From Kibdelosporangium aridum (GTDB lineage: Bacteria > Actinomycetota > Actinomycetes > Mycobacteriales > Pseudonocardiaceae): a DNA stretch of 64,000 nucleotides. Both the position numbers and the translations under genes were made by a program. Numbering within the stretch: the stretch's first letter is position 1; the number at the start of each line of letters is the position of its first letter. Location: positions 372,001-436,000 of the forward strand of contig NZ_FWXV01000001.1 in assembly GCF_900176515.1 (NCBI RefSeq), in the 5' to 3' direction. This document shows, piece after piece, positions 17,141 through 26,111 of the stretch. The notes beneath the pieces are model-generated. The model made no database searches. It saw nothing but the letters and a program-made list of their open reading frames with translations, and was not told the origin of the DNA.

Positions 17141-17986
17141 ATGCGAGCCGACATCTCCGAAAGCAGCAGGCTGGCGGGTCGTGCGCTGCCGTCCAAGCGG
17201 CTGCTGTGCAGCGAGACCCTCGGCTGGCAGTCGATGCTCGCCAGGACGTACCACGACCCCGCCGTGACCGAGGAGTTCACCACCGCGCCCTCGTCGGAAC
17301 TGACCCTGGTGATCGCGTTGACCGGCACGATGCAGATCGAAAGCCGCAAGGGCCGCGGCTGGCACCGGGCGAACTACCGCCCGGGTTCGGCCGGGCTGAC
17401 CGCACCGGGCAATGTCAGTGTGCTGCGCTGGCAGTCCACGTCGGCACAGCCCTTGGAGTCACTGCACCTGCACCTGCCGGTGGACGAGTACTGGGCGTTC
17501 GACTCACTGCTGCTGGACGACCCGCTGGTCGCCGCGGCGGGCAAGGCGTTGAAGCGTGCGCTCGACGAAAGCGCACCGGAGTACTACGCCGAGTCGATCA
17601 CCCAGATGCTCGTCGCCCACTTGATGTACACGGCGAACAAGAAGCCCGTGGTCGAACCGCTCCCCATTGGACCGTCCGGTTTGGACCAGGTGACGGAGTA
17701 CATGCGGGCCCGGCTTGCCGAGGACATCCGATTGGATGAACTGGCCGCGCAGGTCAACGTCAGCAAGTACCACTTCCTGCGGATGTTCACCCGCGCGACA
17801 GGACAGACTCCGCACCGTTACCTGACCGGCCTGCGGATGACTCGTGCGGCGGAGATGCTGCAGGACAACGAGAAGACTGTGTTGCAGGTCGCGATCGCGT
17901 GCGGCTACCGGAGTCCTGGTCAGTTCGCGGCGGCTTTCCGCCGCAGGTATGGCGTCTCGCCGACGGAGTTCCGCAATTTCGGGTGA
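17141..17986 (+). CDS. AraC family transcriptional regulator
   Basis: A 281-residue regulator. The C-terminal double helix-turn-helix spans about residues 185-281, with IRLDELAAQVNVSKYHFLRMFTR and later VAIACGYRSPGQFAAAFRRRYG, ending near the PTEFR motif. The N-terminal half is a cupin-like effector domain. ATG 17141 is chosen; a GTG at 17132 is the alternative, and neither has a good ribosome-binding site. It lies upstream of a membrane-protein/molybdenum-hydroxylase operon on the same strand and is a reasonable activator of it. That link is inference. Confidence 0.9.
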   Translation: MRADISESSRLAGRALPSKRLLCSETLGWQSMLARTYHDPAVTEEFTTAPSSELTLVIALTGTMQIESRKGRGWHRANYRPGSAGLTAPGNVSVLRWQSTSAQPLESLHLHLPVDEYWAFDSLLLDDPLVAAAGKALKRALDESAPEYYAESITQMLVAHLMYTANKKPVVEPLPIGPSGLDQVTEYMRARLAEDIRLDELAAQVNVSKYHFLRMFTRATGQTPHRYLTGLRMTRAAEMLQDNEKTVLQVAIACGYRSPGQFAAAFRRRYGVSPTEFRNFG

Positions 17987-18066
17987 CCATACCGCAATGA
18001 CGGGTGAGAAAAGCCTGCCCCGGCACCGCAGTCTGGAGGCCTCGAATTGATGAATGGGCAGGTTGG

Positions 18067-18993
18067 ATGGTTGACGCGACGCGTGCGGAAACGGCGACGC
18101 CCACAGCGGTCAGCGTGGCTGGGCTGCTTGTGGTCGTTCCCGCGTTCGTCTTGATGGCGTTCGGGTTCGGCGGACCCGAGCAGTCTGTGGACAGATTGGG
18201 TGCGGTCACCACCTACGCGCTGCCGATGATCGCGATGATCGCGTTCTGGTGGCAGGACTGGCCGGGCAGCCGGTTGCGTCCGGGTTGGTCCGGTTTGACC
18301 GATACGGCGATCATCCTGGTGGTCGGGTTCGGCCTGGCGTGGCTCGGCGACATGGTCGTCACCGTTGACGACACAGTCCCACTCGGGATCGCTGTGTTCG
18401 TGGTGATCCTGCAGCTGACGCTGGTGTCGGACGGCTGGCCGTTACGTGGCCGCGGCGTGCACTGGCCCGGCCTTGTGGCACTGGTGGCCAGCTGGATCGT
18501 CGGAGCAGGACTGTATCTGGGCGCCACTGCCGCGGGCATGGGACACGGGTTCTTCTCGTCCTTGCTCGCGGCGATCGGCATGTGGCAGACGATTTTCTTC
18601 GTGGCGCTGCGGGGCTGGCCGTTCGCCAGGATCGTCGGCCTTGGCCCGAGGCTGGTGGCCAGCAATCTCGGCACGATCGCCGTGGGGGTGCTGACCCATG
18701 TGGTGCTGCGCGACGTGGCCGGCTGGGATCTGGGCAGGATCGGTGCCGTCTGCAGCTGCGGCATCGCCGCGGTCCTGGTGGTCGCCATGCTGTTCCAGCC
18801 GCTTGGCCGGGTGCTGACCTTCACGACCTTCGTGATCGGCACCATCGTGCTCTACTTAGGACTGTCCACAGTCGCCAACCAGCTGACCGAGCCTGACCAT
18901 TGGGTGGCGTACGCCGCCGCTAACGCACTCGGCATCGCAGTCATCATGCACGTCGCGGTATGGCGGCGCTGGCCGGTGGGAGGTAAGAAGTGA
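18067..18993 (+). CDS. Multi-pass membrane protein of unknown function
   Basis: A 308-residue protein with about eight or nine hydrophobic helices, for example VSVAGLLVVVPAFVLMAF near the N terminus and GIAAVLVVAMLFQPLG late. No known transporter motif is recognised. ATG 18067 places the first helix close to the N terminus; a GTG at 18004 would add 21 polar residues. Its stop overlaps the GTG of the iron-sulfur subunit gene (GTGA at 18990-18993), so it belongs to the molybdenum-hydroxylase operon. It could anchor the enzyme, accept electrons or move the substrate. Confidence 0.8.
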   Translation: MVDATRAETATPTAVSVAGLLVVVPAFVLMAFGFGGPEQSVDRLGAVTTYALPMIAMIAFWWQDWPGSRLRPGWSGLTDTAIILVVGFGLAWLGDMVVTVDDTVPLGIAVFVVILQLTLVSDGWPLRGRGVHWPGLVALVASWIVGAGLYLGATAAGMGHGFFSSLLAAIGMWQTIFFVALRGWPFARIVGLGPRLVASNLGTIAVGVLTHVVLRDVAGWDLGRIGAVCSCGIAAVLVVAMLFQPLGRVLTFTTFVIGTIVLYLGLSTVANQLTEPDHWVAYAAANALGIAVIMHVAVWRRWPVGGKK

Positions 18994-19493
18994 AGATCAC
19001 GTTGAAGGTCGACGGAGTCGAGCACAAGCTGGACGTCGACCCACGGACCACGCTGCTGGACGCGCTGCGGGACCGGCTTGGCATCACCAGCACCAAGAAG
19101 GGCTGCGACCACGGCCAGTGTGGTGCGTGCACGATCCTGCTGAACGGACGGCGTGCGGTCGGCTGCCTCGCATTGGCTGTCGCACATCAGGATGCGGAGA
19201 TCGTGACCGCGGCAGGCCTTGCCGACGGCGACGAGCTGCACCCGCTGCAGAAGGCGTTCGTCGAGCACGACGCGTTTCAATGCGGCTACTGCACGCCGGG
19301 CCAGATCGTCTCCGCGGTGGGCATGATGCAGGAGGCCGAGGAAGGCTGGCCGAGCGTGGTCACCGAGGACCCGAATGCCGAGCAGGTCGAGCTGACCGAC
19401 ACCGAGATCGCCGAGCGGATGAGCGGCAACCTGTGCCGCTGCGCCGCTTACTGCAACATCGTTCCCGCCATCTCGGAGGTCGCCAACTCATGA
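18990..19493 (+). CDS. [2Fe-2S] subunit of a molybdenum hydroxylase (xanthine dehydrogenase family, PaoA-like)
   Basis: A 167-residue electron-transfer subunit. The plant-type ferredoxin cluster ligands are in GCDHGQCGACTILLNG plus the Cys of AVGC. The second cluster is bound by the helical domain with CGYCTPGQ and NLCRCAAYC. GTG 18990 is supported by GGGAGG upstream. It passes electrons from the molybdenum centre to the FAD subunit. E. coli PaoA carries a Tat signal; none is present here, so this enzyme should be cytoplasmic. It overlaps both neighbours by 4 bases. Confidence 0.95.
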   Translation: MKITLKVDGVEHKLDVDPRTTLLDALRDRLGITSTKKGCDHGQCGACTILLNGRRAVGCLALAVAHQDAEIVTAAGLADGDELHPLQKAFVEHDAFQCGYCTPGQIVSAVGMMQEAEEGWPSVVTEDPNAEQVELTDTEIAERMSGNLCRCAAYCNIVPAISEVANS

Positions 19494-20473
19494 AGCCGTT
19501 CCGTTACGAGCAACCGGCTGACATGACGTCGGCGATCACGATGATGCTCGGCGAACCGCATGCCGCTTACCTGGCCGGTGGCACCAACCTGGTCGACCTG
19601 ATGAAGGTCGAAGTGGCCACTCCGGACGTACTGATCGACGTCCGTACGCTGACTTCCGATCAGATCGAGGATCTGCCCGGTGGTGGCTTGCGGATCGGCG
19701 CGGCGGTGTCCAATTCGGAGATTGCCGCCGACCGGCGCGTTCGGCGTGACTACTCGATGCTGTCGCAGGCGATTCTCGCCGGTGCGTCCTACCAGCTGCG
19801 CAACTGGGCGACCGCAGGCGGAAACCTGTTGCAGCGCACGCGGTGCGCCTATTTCCAGGACGTCGAGATGCCGTGCAACAAACGCGAGCCGGGGACCGGA
19901 TGCTCGGCGCTGCAAGGACATCACCGGGATCTCGCGATCATCGGGCACTCGCCGTCGTGTGTGGCGACGTTCCCTTCGGACATGGCGGTTGCGCTCGCTG
20001 CCTTGGACGCAGTCGTGCGGGTCCAACGACTCGACGGCGAACGGATGATTCCGTTGACCGAGTTCCACCGGCTGCCTGAGGACACACCGGAACGCGACAA
20101 CGTGCTCGAACGGGGTGAGCTGATCACCGCGATCGACCTGCCCCCGTTCGCAGCGAAGTCCGCGTACCGCAAGATCAGGGACCGAGCTTCGTACGCCTTC
20201 GCGTTGGTGTCCGTTGCCGCGGCGCTGGAAATCGCCGACGGCGTCATCAAGGACGTCCGTATCGCGCTCGGCGGCGTCGCGCACAAGCCCTGGCGTGCCT
20301 GGGAAGCCGAGCGTCTGCTGCGTGGCCTCGCACCGACCGAGGAACACTTCCGGGTGGCGGCCGAGGCCGAACTGGCGCAGGCGCGGCCCTTGCGGGACAA
20401 CGGCTTCAAGGTCCCGCTGGCCCGCAACGTCATTGTCCGTGTGCTTTCTGACCTCGCGGAGGTTGGCCAGTGA
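19490..20473 (+). CDS. FAD-binding subunit of a molybdenum hydroxylase (PaoB/YagS-like)
   Basis: A 327-residue CO-dehydrogenase-type flavoprotein subunit. The FAD pyrophosphate loop is YLAGGTNLVDLMK (about 28-40), and NWATAGGNLLQRTRC follows. Between residues 118 and 160 it has the Cys-rich insertion CAYF...CNKREPGTGC...HSPSC. This matches the insertion that holds an extra [4Fe-4S] cluster in PaoB/YagS proteins and is absent from ordinary xanthine dehydrogenase FAD subunits. ATG overlaps the preceding stop (ATGA), and the gene overlaps the next one by 4 bases. The insertion points to an aldehyde oxidoreductase rather than a purine enzyme. Confidence 0.93.
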   Translation: MKPFRYEQPADMTSAITMMLGEPHAAYLAGGTNLVDLMKVEVATPDVLIDVRTLTSDQIEDLPGGGLRIGAAVSNSEIAADRRVRRDYSMLSQAILAGASYQLRNWATAGGNLLQRTRCAYFQDVEMPCNKREPGTGCSALQGHHRDLAIIGHSPSCVATFPSDMAVALAALDAVVRVQRLDGERMIPLTEFHRLPEDTPERDNVLERGELITAIDLPPFAAKSAYRKIRDRASYAFALVSVAAALEIADGVIKDVRIALGGVAHKPWRAWEAERLLRGLAPTEEHFRVAAEAELAQARPLRDNGFKVPLARNVIVRVLSDLAEVGQ

Positions 20474-22536
20474 CCGCCATCGGCAAACCAGTAAGCCGGA
20501 TCGACGGCCCGCTGAAAGTCCGCGGCGCCGCGACGTACGCCTTCGAACAGCAGGTGACCAACCCCGCACACCTGTTCCCGCTGCTGTCCACGATCGCCGC
20601 GGGCCGGATCGCGCAGATCGACGCCGAGCAGGCGCTGGCCGCGCCGGGCGTGCTCGCCGTGATCACGCATGAGAACGCCCTCAAGCTCAACGCGACCGGC
20701 GACCCACAGCTCGACGTGTTGCAGACCGACGAAGTGGGCTGGTACGGCCAGTTCATCGGCGCGGTGCTCGCGGACACCCCGGAAAACGCCCGCTACGCGG
20801 CCGGTCTGGTCCAGGTGCACTACGAGCCACGCACACATGACGCTGAAATGCGCGCTGACCGGCAGGATGTCGTCAAGCCGTACCACGCGGCGTTGTTCGG
20901 CGAAATGCCTGGTGAACTTCAGAACGGAATGCCGGCCGACAGCAGCTTCGGGGACGTCGACGCCGCGTTGGAAGCCGCGGCGATCCGGATCGACCACACG
21001 TACTCGACGCCGATCAACCACCACAACCCGCTGGAGCCACACGCCGCGGTGGTCGAGTGGGCTGACGACGAACACGTCACGGTGTACATGGGCAGCCAAG
21101 GCGTGTCGATGAACCAGCAGATCATCGCGGCGCTGTTCGGACTGGAGCCACCGAACGTGCGCGTCGTCTCGCCGCACACCGGTGGTGGGTTCGGGTCGAA
21201 GATCCGGCCACACTCGTACGCGACGCTGGCCGTGATGGCGTCGAAGATATCGGGCCGCTCGGTGAAGTTCGCCCTGACACGGCAGCAGATGTTCTCGGTC
21301 ATCGGTTACCGCACGCCGACGTCCTCACGGATCCAGCTCGGGGCGACCGCAGACGGGAAGCTGACCGCGATCGCGCATGACGTGGTCGAGGGCAGCTCCA
21401 ACGCGTACATGTACGCCGAGCAGATCGGTGTGTGCACACGTTTGATGTACGCCGCGCCCAACCGGCGCACCACGCACAGGCTCGTGATGCTGGACATGCC
21501 AGTGCCGACGATCATGCGCGCACCGGGCGAGTCGCAGGGCATGTTCGCGCTCGAGTCGGCGATCGACGAGATGGCCGAAGCATGCGGGATGGACCCGGTC
21601 GAGTTCCGTATCCTCAACGAACCCGGCCTGCACCCCGAGTCGGGGCTGCCGTTCTCCAGCCGCAAGCTGAAGGAATGCCTGGTTGAAGGCGCACGGCGAT
21701 TCGACTGGGCCAACCGGTCCCGGCGGCGTGAGGGCGCGTGGCTGTACGGCAGCGGCGTGGCCTCCGCGACGTACCCAGCACCCCGTTTCCCCGGCAACGC
21801 CGCTCGGATCACCAAAGTGGACGGCCGGTACTGCGTGCAGATCGCCGCGGTGGACATCGGCACCGGCACGTGGACCGCGCTGTCGCAGATCGCCGCGGAC
21901 GCGCTGGGCGTCGACATGTCCCTTGTGGACTTGGAGATCGGCGACAGTGCGCTGCCTGTCGGCTCGACGGCCGGGTTCTCCTCGGGCCTCAACAGCTGGG
22001 GTACGGCCGTGATGGAGGCGGCCAAGCTGTTCAAGGACGGCAAGGAGACCGGGACGCAGGTCCTCGGCGGCAACCCCAAGGCCGAGCAGTACGAGATGAA
22101 CACGTTCGGCGCGCATTTCGTCGAGGTCCGGGTGAACTCGGAGACCGGCGAGGTCCGGGTGCCCCGGATGCTCGGCGTGTTCGACGCGGGCAAGGTCATC
22201 AACCCGAAGACGGCCCGGTCCCAGCTGGTCGGCGGCATGACGCAGGGCCTGTCACAGGCACTGCACGAGGCGACCGTGGTGGACTCCCGTTACGGCCAGT
22301 TCGTCAACCGTGACTTCGCCGGTTACCACATCGCGGCGAACGCGGATGTCGGCAGCGTCGAGGCGTACTGGGTCGACTCAAGTGACGAGCACACCAACGA
22401 GATGGGCTCGAAGGGCATCGGCGAGATCGGGATCGTGGGTGTGACCGCGGCTATCGCCAACGCGGTGTACCACGCGACCGGCGTCCGCGTGCGTGACCTG
22501 CCGATCACGCTGGACAAGATCCTTCAACAGGACTGA
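20470..22536 (+). CDS. Molybdopterin-binding catalytic subunit (aldehyde oxidoreductase, PaoC-like)
   Basis: A 688-residue catalytic subunit. It has the TGGGFGSK cofactor loop (about 237-244), the segment IMRAPGESQGMFALESAID, and near the C terminus KGIGEIG, which holds the catalytic Glu of the xanthine oxidase family. The length, the absence of an N-terminal extension, and the partner FAD subunit with the extra Cys cluster match the PaoABC type that oxidises aldehydes to acids. Gene order is iron-sulfur, FAD, molybdenum, with 4-base overlaps throughout. The accessory XdhC/PaoD maturation gene is not in this window. The substrate is unknown. Confidence 0.93.
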   Translation: MTAIGKPVSRIDGPLKVRGAATYAFEQQVTNPAHLFPLLSTIAAGRIAQIDAEQALAAPGVLAVITHENALKLNATGDPQLDVLQTDEVGWYGQFIGAVLADTPENARYAAGLVQVHYEPRTHDAEMRADRQDVVKPYHAALFGEMPGELQNGMPADSSFGDVDAALEAAAIRIDHTYSTPINHHNPLEPHAAVVEWADDEHVTVYMGSQGVSMNQQIIAALFGLEPPNVRVVSPHTGGGFGSKIRPHSYATLAVMASKISGRSVKFALTRQQMFSVIGYRTPTSSRIQLGATADGKLTAIAHDVVEGSSNAYMYAEQIGVCTRLMYAAPNRRTTHRLVMLDMPVPTIMRAPGESQGMFALESAIDEMAEACGMDPVEFRILNEPGLHPESGLPFSSRKLKECLVEGARRFDWANRSRRREGAWLYGSGVASATYPAPRFPGNAARITKVDGRYCVQIAAVDIGTGTWTALSQIAADALGVDMSLVDLEIGDSALPVGSTAGFSSGLNSWGTAVMEAAKLFKDGKETGTQVLGGNPKAEQYEMNTFGAHFVEVRVNSETGEVRVPRMLGVFDAGKVINPKTARSQLVGGMTQGLSQALHEATVVDSRYGQFVNRDFAGYHIAANADVGSVEAYWVDSSDEHTNEMGSKGIGEIGIVGVTAAIANAVYHATGVRVRDLPITLDKILQQD

Positions 22537-22572
22537 GTGCAACGCATACCGTGTCGGGGCCGTCTTACAGAT

Positions 22573-23781
22573 ATGGCGGTCTCGACACGGTTGGCAGCAC
22601 TCGGGTTGATCTTGCTGGTGACGGCATGTGGCGCGGAAGCCCCCGCTGAGCCGTTGCCGCCTGCCCTTCCCGTCGCGCAACAGGTGCCGACGGATATGGC
22701 CGAACTGGTCGCGGCCATGGACACGTTCGGGCTGGACCTGCTGACTTCACCGACCTTGGCGGACAAGCCCAACCTGGTGGTGTCCCCGGCGAGTGTGTCG
22801 CTGGCGTTGCAGATGGTCGGCGCGGGCGCGGCGGGGGAGACCGCCGCGCAAATCAACAAGGTGTTGCACCTGCCCGAAGGCGTACGACCTCGGATGCCCG
22901 CGTTCGATCTGACAGACCTCAAGGTGGCCAACACCGTCTGGGCACAGCAGGGGCTCGCTCTCAAACCCGGCTTCACCGACACGTTGCGCAACCAGTTCGG
23001 CGCCGCGATGAACGAGGCGGATTTCGTCAAGGACTCGAACGGTGCCCGCGCCCGGATCAACAAAACCGTCGAAGACCAGACCGCGGGCAAGATCCCGGAC
23101 CTGTTCCCGCCGACGTCGATCACTCCGCTCACCCGCGTCGTGCTCACCAACGCGCTGTACCTGAAGGCCGCGTGGGCACGCGAATTCCCTAAGGACAGGA
23201 CGAGGAACGAGCCGTTCACCCGCGCCGACGGATCGACAGTCAGCGTGCCGATGATGCGCAACGATCCGCTCAAGGAACCCAAGGCTCCGCTCGGCTACGC
23301 CGAAGGCCCGGGATATCAGGTGGTCACGCTGCCGTACCGGGGCGGGAAGCTCGCCTTCACCGTGATCCTTCCTTCATCGGCTGATGCCTTGCGCGCCAAG
23401 GGAATCGCGACGGTGCTCGGCGAGGTTCAACCGGCGGACGTCCAGCTGGCGATGCCCAAGTTCACGGCGCGTTCGGGGATGGATCTGAAGAAGACCCTTG
23501 AGGCGGCGGGGATGCCGCTGGCGTTCTCGGCAGCGGCCGACTTCAGCGCAATCACCGAGCAGGAACCGCTGCGCGTCGACTCGGTGCAGCACAAGACCTT
23601 CGTCCAGGTCGACGAGGAAGGTACGGAGGCTGCAGCCGCAACGGGTGTCGACGCCCAGCTCGTGTCGGCTCCGGCCGTGCGAACTGTGACCGTGGACCGG
23701 CCGTTCATTTTCGTCATCACCGACACGGCCACCGGCGCGCCCTTGTTCCTGGGGCGCATCAACGATCCGACGGCAGGTTAG
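22573..23781 (+). CDS. Serpin-family protease inhibitor, predicted lipoprotein
   Basis: A 402-residue serpin. The N terminus is a lipoprotein signal ending in LVTACG, so it should be anchored outside the membrane. Serpin hallmarks include NTVWAQ, LTNALYLKAAWAREF, and the late PFIFVITDTATGAPLFLGRI. The reactive-centre hinge is of inhibitory type, E348-EGTEAAAAT357, with small residues at P12-P9. Counting from the hinge gives P1 V364 and P1' S365, which would favour elastase-like or small-pocket serine proteases. ATG 22573 is chosen so that the signal peptide is N-terminal; no clear ribosome-binding site is seen. Its stop overlaps that of the convergent gene by 4 bases. Confidence 0.92.
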   Translation: MAVSTRLAALGLILLVTACGAEAPAEPLPPALPVAQQVPTDMAELVAAMDTFGLDLLTSPTLADKPNLVVSPASVSLALQMVGAGAAGETAAQINKVLHLPEGVRPRMPAFDLTDLKVANTVWAQQGLALKPGFTDTLRNQFGAAMNEADFVKDSNGARARINKTVEDQTAGKIPDLFPPTSITPLTRVVLTNALYLKAAWAREFPKDRTRNEPFTRADGSTVSVPMMRNDPLKEPKAPLGYAEGPGYQVVTLPYRGGKLAFTVILPSSADALRAKGIATVLGEVQPADVQLAMPKFTARSGMDLKKTLEAAGMPLAFSAAADFSAITEQEPLRVDSVQHKTFVQVDEEGTEAAAATGVDAQLVSAPAVRTVTVDRPFIFVITDTATGAPLFLGRINDPTAG

Positions 23782-24377
23782 GGAAGCGGGATCCGCATCG
23801 GCGGGTTGACGGGCAACCGGACGCGCAGGTGCACCTCTTTGGTGATCAGCTCCGGGTCCCAGCCCACCAGCTTCAGCGTCACCTTCAGCGAACAGGCTTC
23901 GCAGTCGACGGACTCGATCGCGCCGCGGCGCACGGCCACCGCGGTCGCGAACATCCCGAACGCGAGCGTGATCTCGAAGGTGACCCTGGCTATCTCGGAG
24001 TCGTTGACCATCAGGGCGACGTACGGCTGCTGGGTCGAGTTGATCTCGTACGGGTCGACCAGCGACACCACCGTCTCGCTCTGCGGGTTGGCCCGGGTGT
24101 CCGCCGCGGCTGTGGCCAGTTCCCGGTATTTGCCCAGACCAGCGAGGAAGGGAGCGCTGATGTCCTCGTTGAGGAAGCCGAGTGCGGTTTCCAGGATCCG
24201 GCCGTTGAGCATCCGGTAGGACGCCGGCGGCAGGGTGCGCCGGCCACGCAGATGGGCTTCGGCGATGCCTCCCTGCGGCATTCTCGACCGCATGGCCGCG
24301 AGCAGCGTGTCGTTGCCCGTCGCGCCGAACGCGATCGCCCGGACCGAGGTTGTGTGGCTGAGCTCAACGGGGACCAC
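23778..24377 (-). CDS. Unknown protein, last gene of a four-gene membrane-protein operon
   Basis: A 199-residue protein that I do not recognise. GTG 24377 is well supported by AGGAGG 6 bases upstream and overlaps the end of the preceding gene. No signal peptide or convincing membrane helix is visible, although a hydrophobic strand (ITLAFGMFATAVAV) occurs near residue 145. Two Cys lie close together in VDCEACSLKV. The C terminus is beta-strand-like and proline-rich, ending NPPMRIPLP. Its context with three membrane or secreted proteins suggests a shared envelope function. Confidence 0.75.
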   Translation of the reverse strand: MVPVELSHTTSVRAIAFGATGNDTLLAAMRSRMPQGGIAEAHLRGRRTLPPASYRMLNGRILETALGFLNEDISAPFLAGLGKYRELATAAADTRANPQSETVVSLVDPYEINSTQQPYVALMVNDSEIARVTFEITLAFGMFATAVAVRRGAIESVDCEACSLKVTLKLVGWDPELITKEVHLRVRLPVNPPMRIPLP

Positions 24378-24816
24378 GGTTGACCTCCTGTGCGCTCTGC
24401 GTGCCGGGGTCGGTGTTGACCTCCAGCCGGATCGAGACGGTGTTCCCGGTTTCGCCTTGTGGTCGCGCTTCGACTGCCGGAGGGACCAGTTCGCCGCGCA
24501 CGTCGATGCCCTCGATCGTGTCCTCGTCGCGGCGTTGCTGCTTGCCGATCGGCGGGGGAGGTGGCGGCGGCGTTGGTGTTGGCGATGTTGGTGGTGGCGG
24601 CGGTGGTGGTGGTTCGGCGTGATGGGTCTTGCGCGTTGCCGCGATGGCGACGGCGACACCGCTGGCGAGAGTGGCGACCACGCCGACCGTCCACCCGGTG
24701 TTCTGGCAGTCCTCCGGGTTGATGAAGATGTCGCAGTTGTCCGCCGCGGCAGACGGGCTGAACGCCAGCAACACTGATGCGGCCAGGGCCAACACAGCCA
24801 GCAGCATTCTGATCAC
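24364..24816 (-). CDS. Small exported protein with membrane helix and polyproline segment
   Basis: A 150-residue protein with an N-terminal signal peptide (LLAVLALAASVLLAF, likely cleaved after the alanines near residue 25) and two Cys in the first mature stretch (NCDIFINPEDCQNTGW). A membrane helix around 42-60 is followed by an uninterrupted Pro-rich run (about 68-88, P8-TSPTPT-P7). The C-terminal 60 residues are polar. The topology suggests a short external loop and a cytoplasmic proline-rich tail that could bind a partner. It overlaps the downstream gene by 14 bases and the upstream gene by 4. Confidence 0.78.
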   Translation of the reverse strand: MIRMLLAVLALAASVLLAFSPSAAADNCDIFINPEDCQNTGWTVGVVATLASGVAVAIAATRKTHHAEPPPPPPPPTSPTPTPPPPPPPIGKQQRRDEDTIEGIDVRGELVPPAVEARPQGETGNTVSIRLEVNTDPGTQSAQEVNRGPR

Positions 24817-25421
24817 GCTTGCTCACCACCTTCGCGCAGAAGCAACGCGGTACACACCGCCGCGAGCAACGTGGCCAGGAACAACTGCCCGGACAGCCCC
24901 ATCGGCGACTGCGGCGAGGACGTCTCGCCGCCGAACAGCGCGGGTAGGTCGGCCAGCGACCCGTGCACGACCAGGAACGCGATCAGGATCGCCAGCACCG
25001 GTGCGAGCACCATTCGCACCGGCCGGGCGAGGATCTTGTCCCGCCTGGCGTAGAACGACTGCAACTTGGGGTCGATCACGTGTCCGAAGAAGACGAACGC
25101 GCCACTCACCAGCAACGCGGCGATGACCACCAGGGCTCCGCCGTCCGAGGTGCCCTGGCCGCGGAACAGGAAGTAGAGCAACGGCGTGGTGGACACCAAG
25201 TACTGGCGCACGTGCTCGGGCAGTCGCTGCCAGCGCTCGACGAACGGGCGTGCCCACATCCCGGACAGGATCAGCTTGCCGATGCGGGACTTGTTCAGCA
25301 CCACGATGATCAGGCCACCGCCGACGACGATGACGAAGACGAGACTGCGGTGCATGATCCAGTCCAGCCAGGCGAAGAACACGACGTACGCGATGAAGAC
25401 GGCGATGAAACGCTTGCTCAT
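24813..25421 (-). CDS. Multi-pass membrane protein of unknown function
   Basis: A 202-residue protein with about six hydrophobic helices, including FIAVFIAYVVFFAWLDWI at the N terminus, VIVVGGGLIIVV, ALVVIAALLVSGAFVFFG and MVLAPVLAILIAFLVV. A basic cytoplasmic loop lies between about residues 50 and 70. No family motif is recognised. It starts inside the stop of the upstream gene (ATGA at 25418-25421) and overlaps the next gene by 4 bases, so it is translationally coupled in the operon. Confidence 0.78.
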   Translation of the reverse strand: MSKRFIAVFIAYVVFFAWLDWIMHRSLVFVIVVGGGLIIVVLNKSRIGKLILSGMWARPFVERWQRLPEHVRQYLVSTTPLLYFLFRGQGTSDGGALVVIAALLVSGAFVFFGHVIDPKLQSFYARRDKILARPVRMVLAPVLAILIAFLVVHGSLADLPALFGGETSSPQSPMGLSGQLFLATLLAAVCTALLLREGGEQA

Positions 25422-26086
25422 GGGGCACTCCGGAGCCGGGCGTACCGCTGGGAGACGAGCCCGATGACCGCGCCGTACACCGCGTGGCTGATCAGGCTCA
25501 CGACAACGAAAGAAGCGAGTGCGGGTGGGCGGAGAATCGCGCTCGACGGATAGACGACCAGCATGGCGGTTTCCAGTGCCAATCCCCACAACAATCCGAA
25601 CCACCACCGTGCGGGCCCGGCGACCAACGTGTACATGATCGCGAAAGTGATCCCGTTGCTGACGTGGTAAAGCCATCCCGCGACAATCGCGGCTGTCGTG
25701 TCGGGGGCTTGGGCGGTGATAAGGCTGCCGAATATGTAGATCGAGTAGAACGGTGAATTCGGCAGTGCCAGCAACTCGGCCACCACCCACCGCGTTGCGT
25801 TGTACGCGACGAGCCCGAGCACACCAGCGATGGCCCCGACCTGCAGCCGCCTGATGGTGACCGGGCGATTGACGCGGCGCGCCAAAATCAGCAGCGCCAT
25901 CAGGAAGATCGTTCCAGGTAATGTGACAAATGTCAGTGTGTAGGGCATGCGAATCGCACCGGCCAGATGCAGGAGCAGTGCGGCGATTGACGTCGCCGCA
26001 GCGGCCACGGTGACCAAGAAAAGGCGGCGGTCCTCCCGATACGCGGCCGATGGCACCGATGTTCGCCCACGCACCCTGCCTCCCAC
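25418..26086 (-). CDS. Multi-pass membrane protein, first gene of the operon
   Basis: A 222-residue integral membrane protein with about six helices. It has a basic cytoplasmic N terminus of about 20 residues, then LFLVTVAAAATSIAALLLHLAG, and later ITFAIMYTLVAGPARWWFGLLWGLALETAMLVV. Several aromatic and small-residue patches resemble uncharacterised actinobacterial membrane proteins, but I cannot name a family. The inverted repeat at 26112-26136 lies just upstream and may regulate the whole four-gene unit. Confidence 0.78.
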   Translation of the reverse strand: MGGRVRGRTSVPSAAYREDRRLFLVTVAAAATSIAALLLHLAGAIRMPYTLTFVTLPGTIFLMALLILARRVNRPVTIRRLQVGAIAGVLGLVAYNATRWVVAELLALPNSPFYSIYIFGSLITAQAPDTTAAIVAGWLYHVSNGITFAIMYTLVAGPARWWFGLLWGLALETAMLVVYPSSAILRPPALASFVVVSLISHAVYGAVIGLVSQRYARLRSAP

Positions 26087-26111
26087 GGGTCATGGCGTTC
26101 CCAGCTGTCCA

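Noticed and set aside
19118-19489. Long 5' extension of the FAD subunit frame
   Set aside because: The extension overlaps the iron-sulfur subunit gene; ATG 19490 overlapping its stop fits the family N terminus.
24541-24610. Possible microsatellite or CRISPR-like repeat
   Set aside because: The GGTGG/GGCGG runs simply encode the proline tract of the small exported protein on the minus strand.
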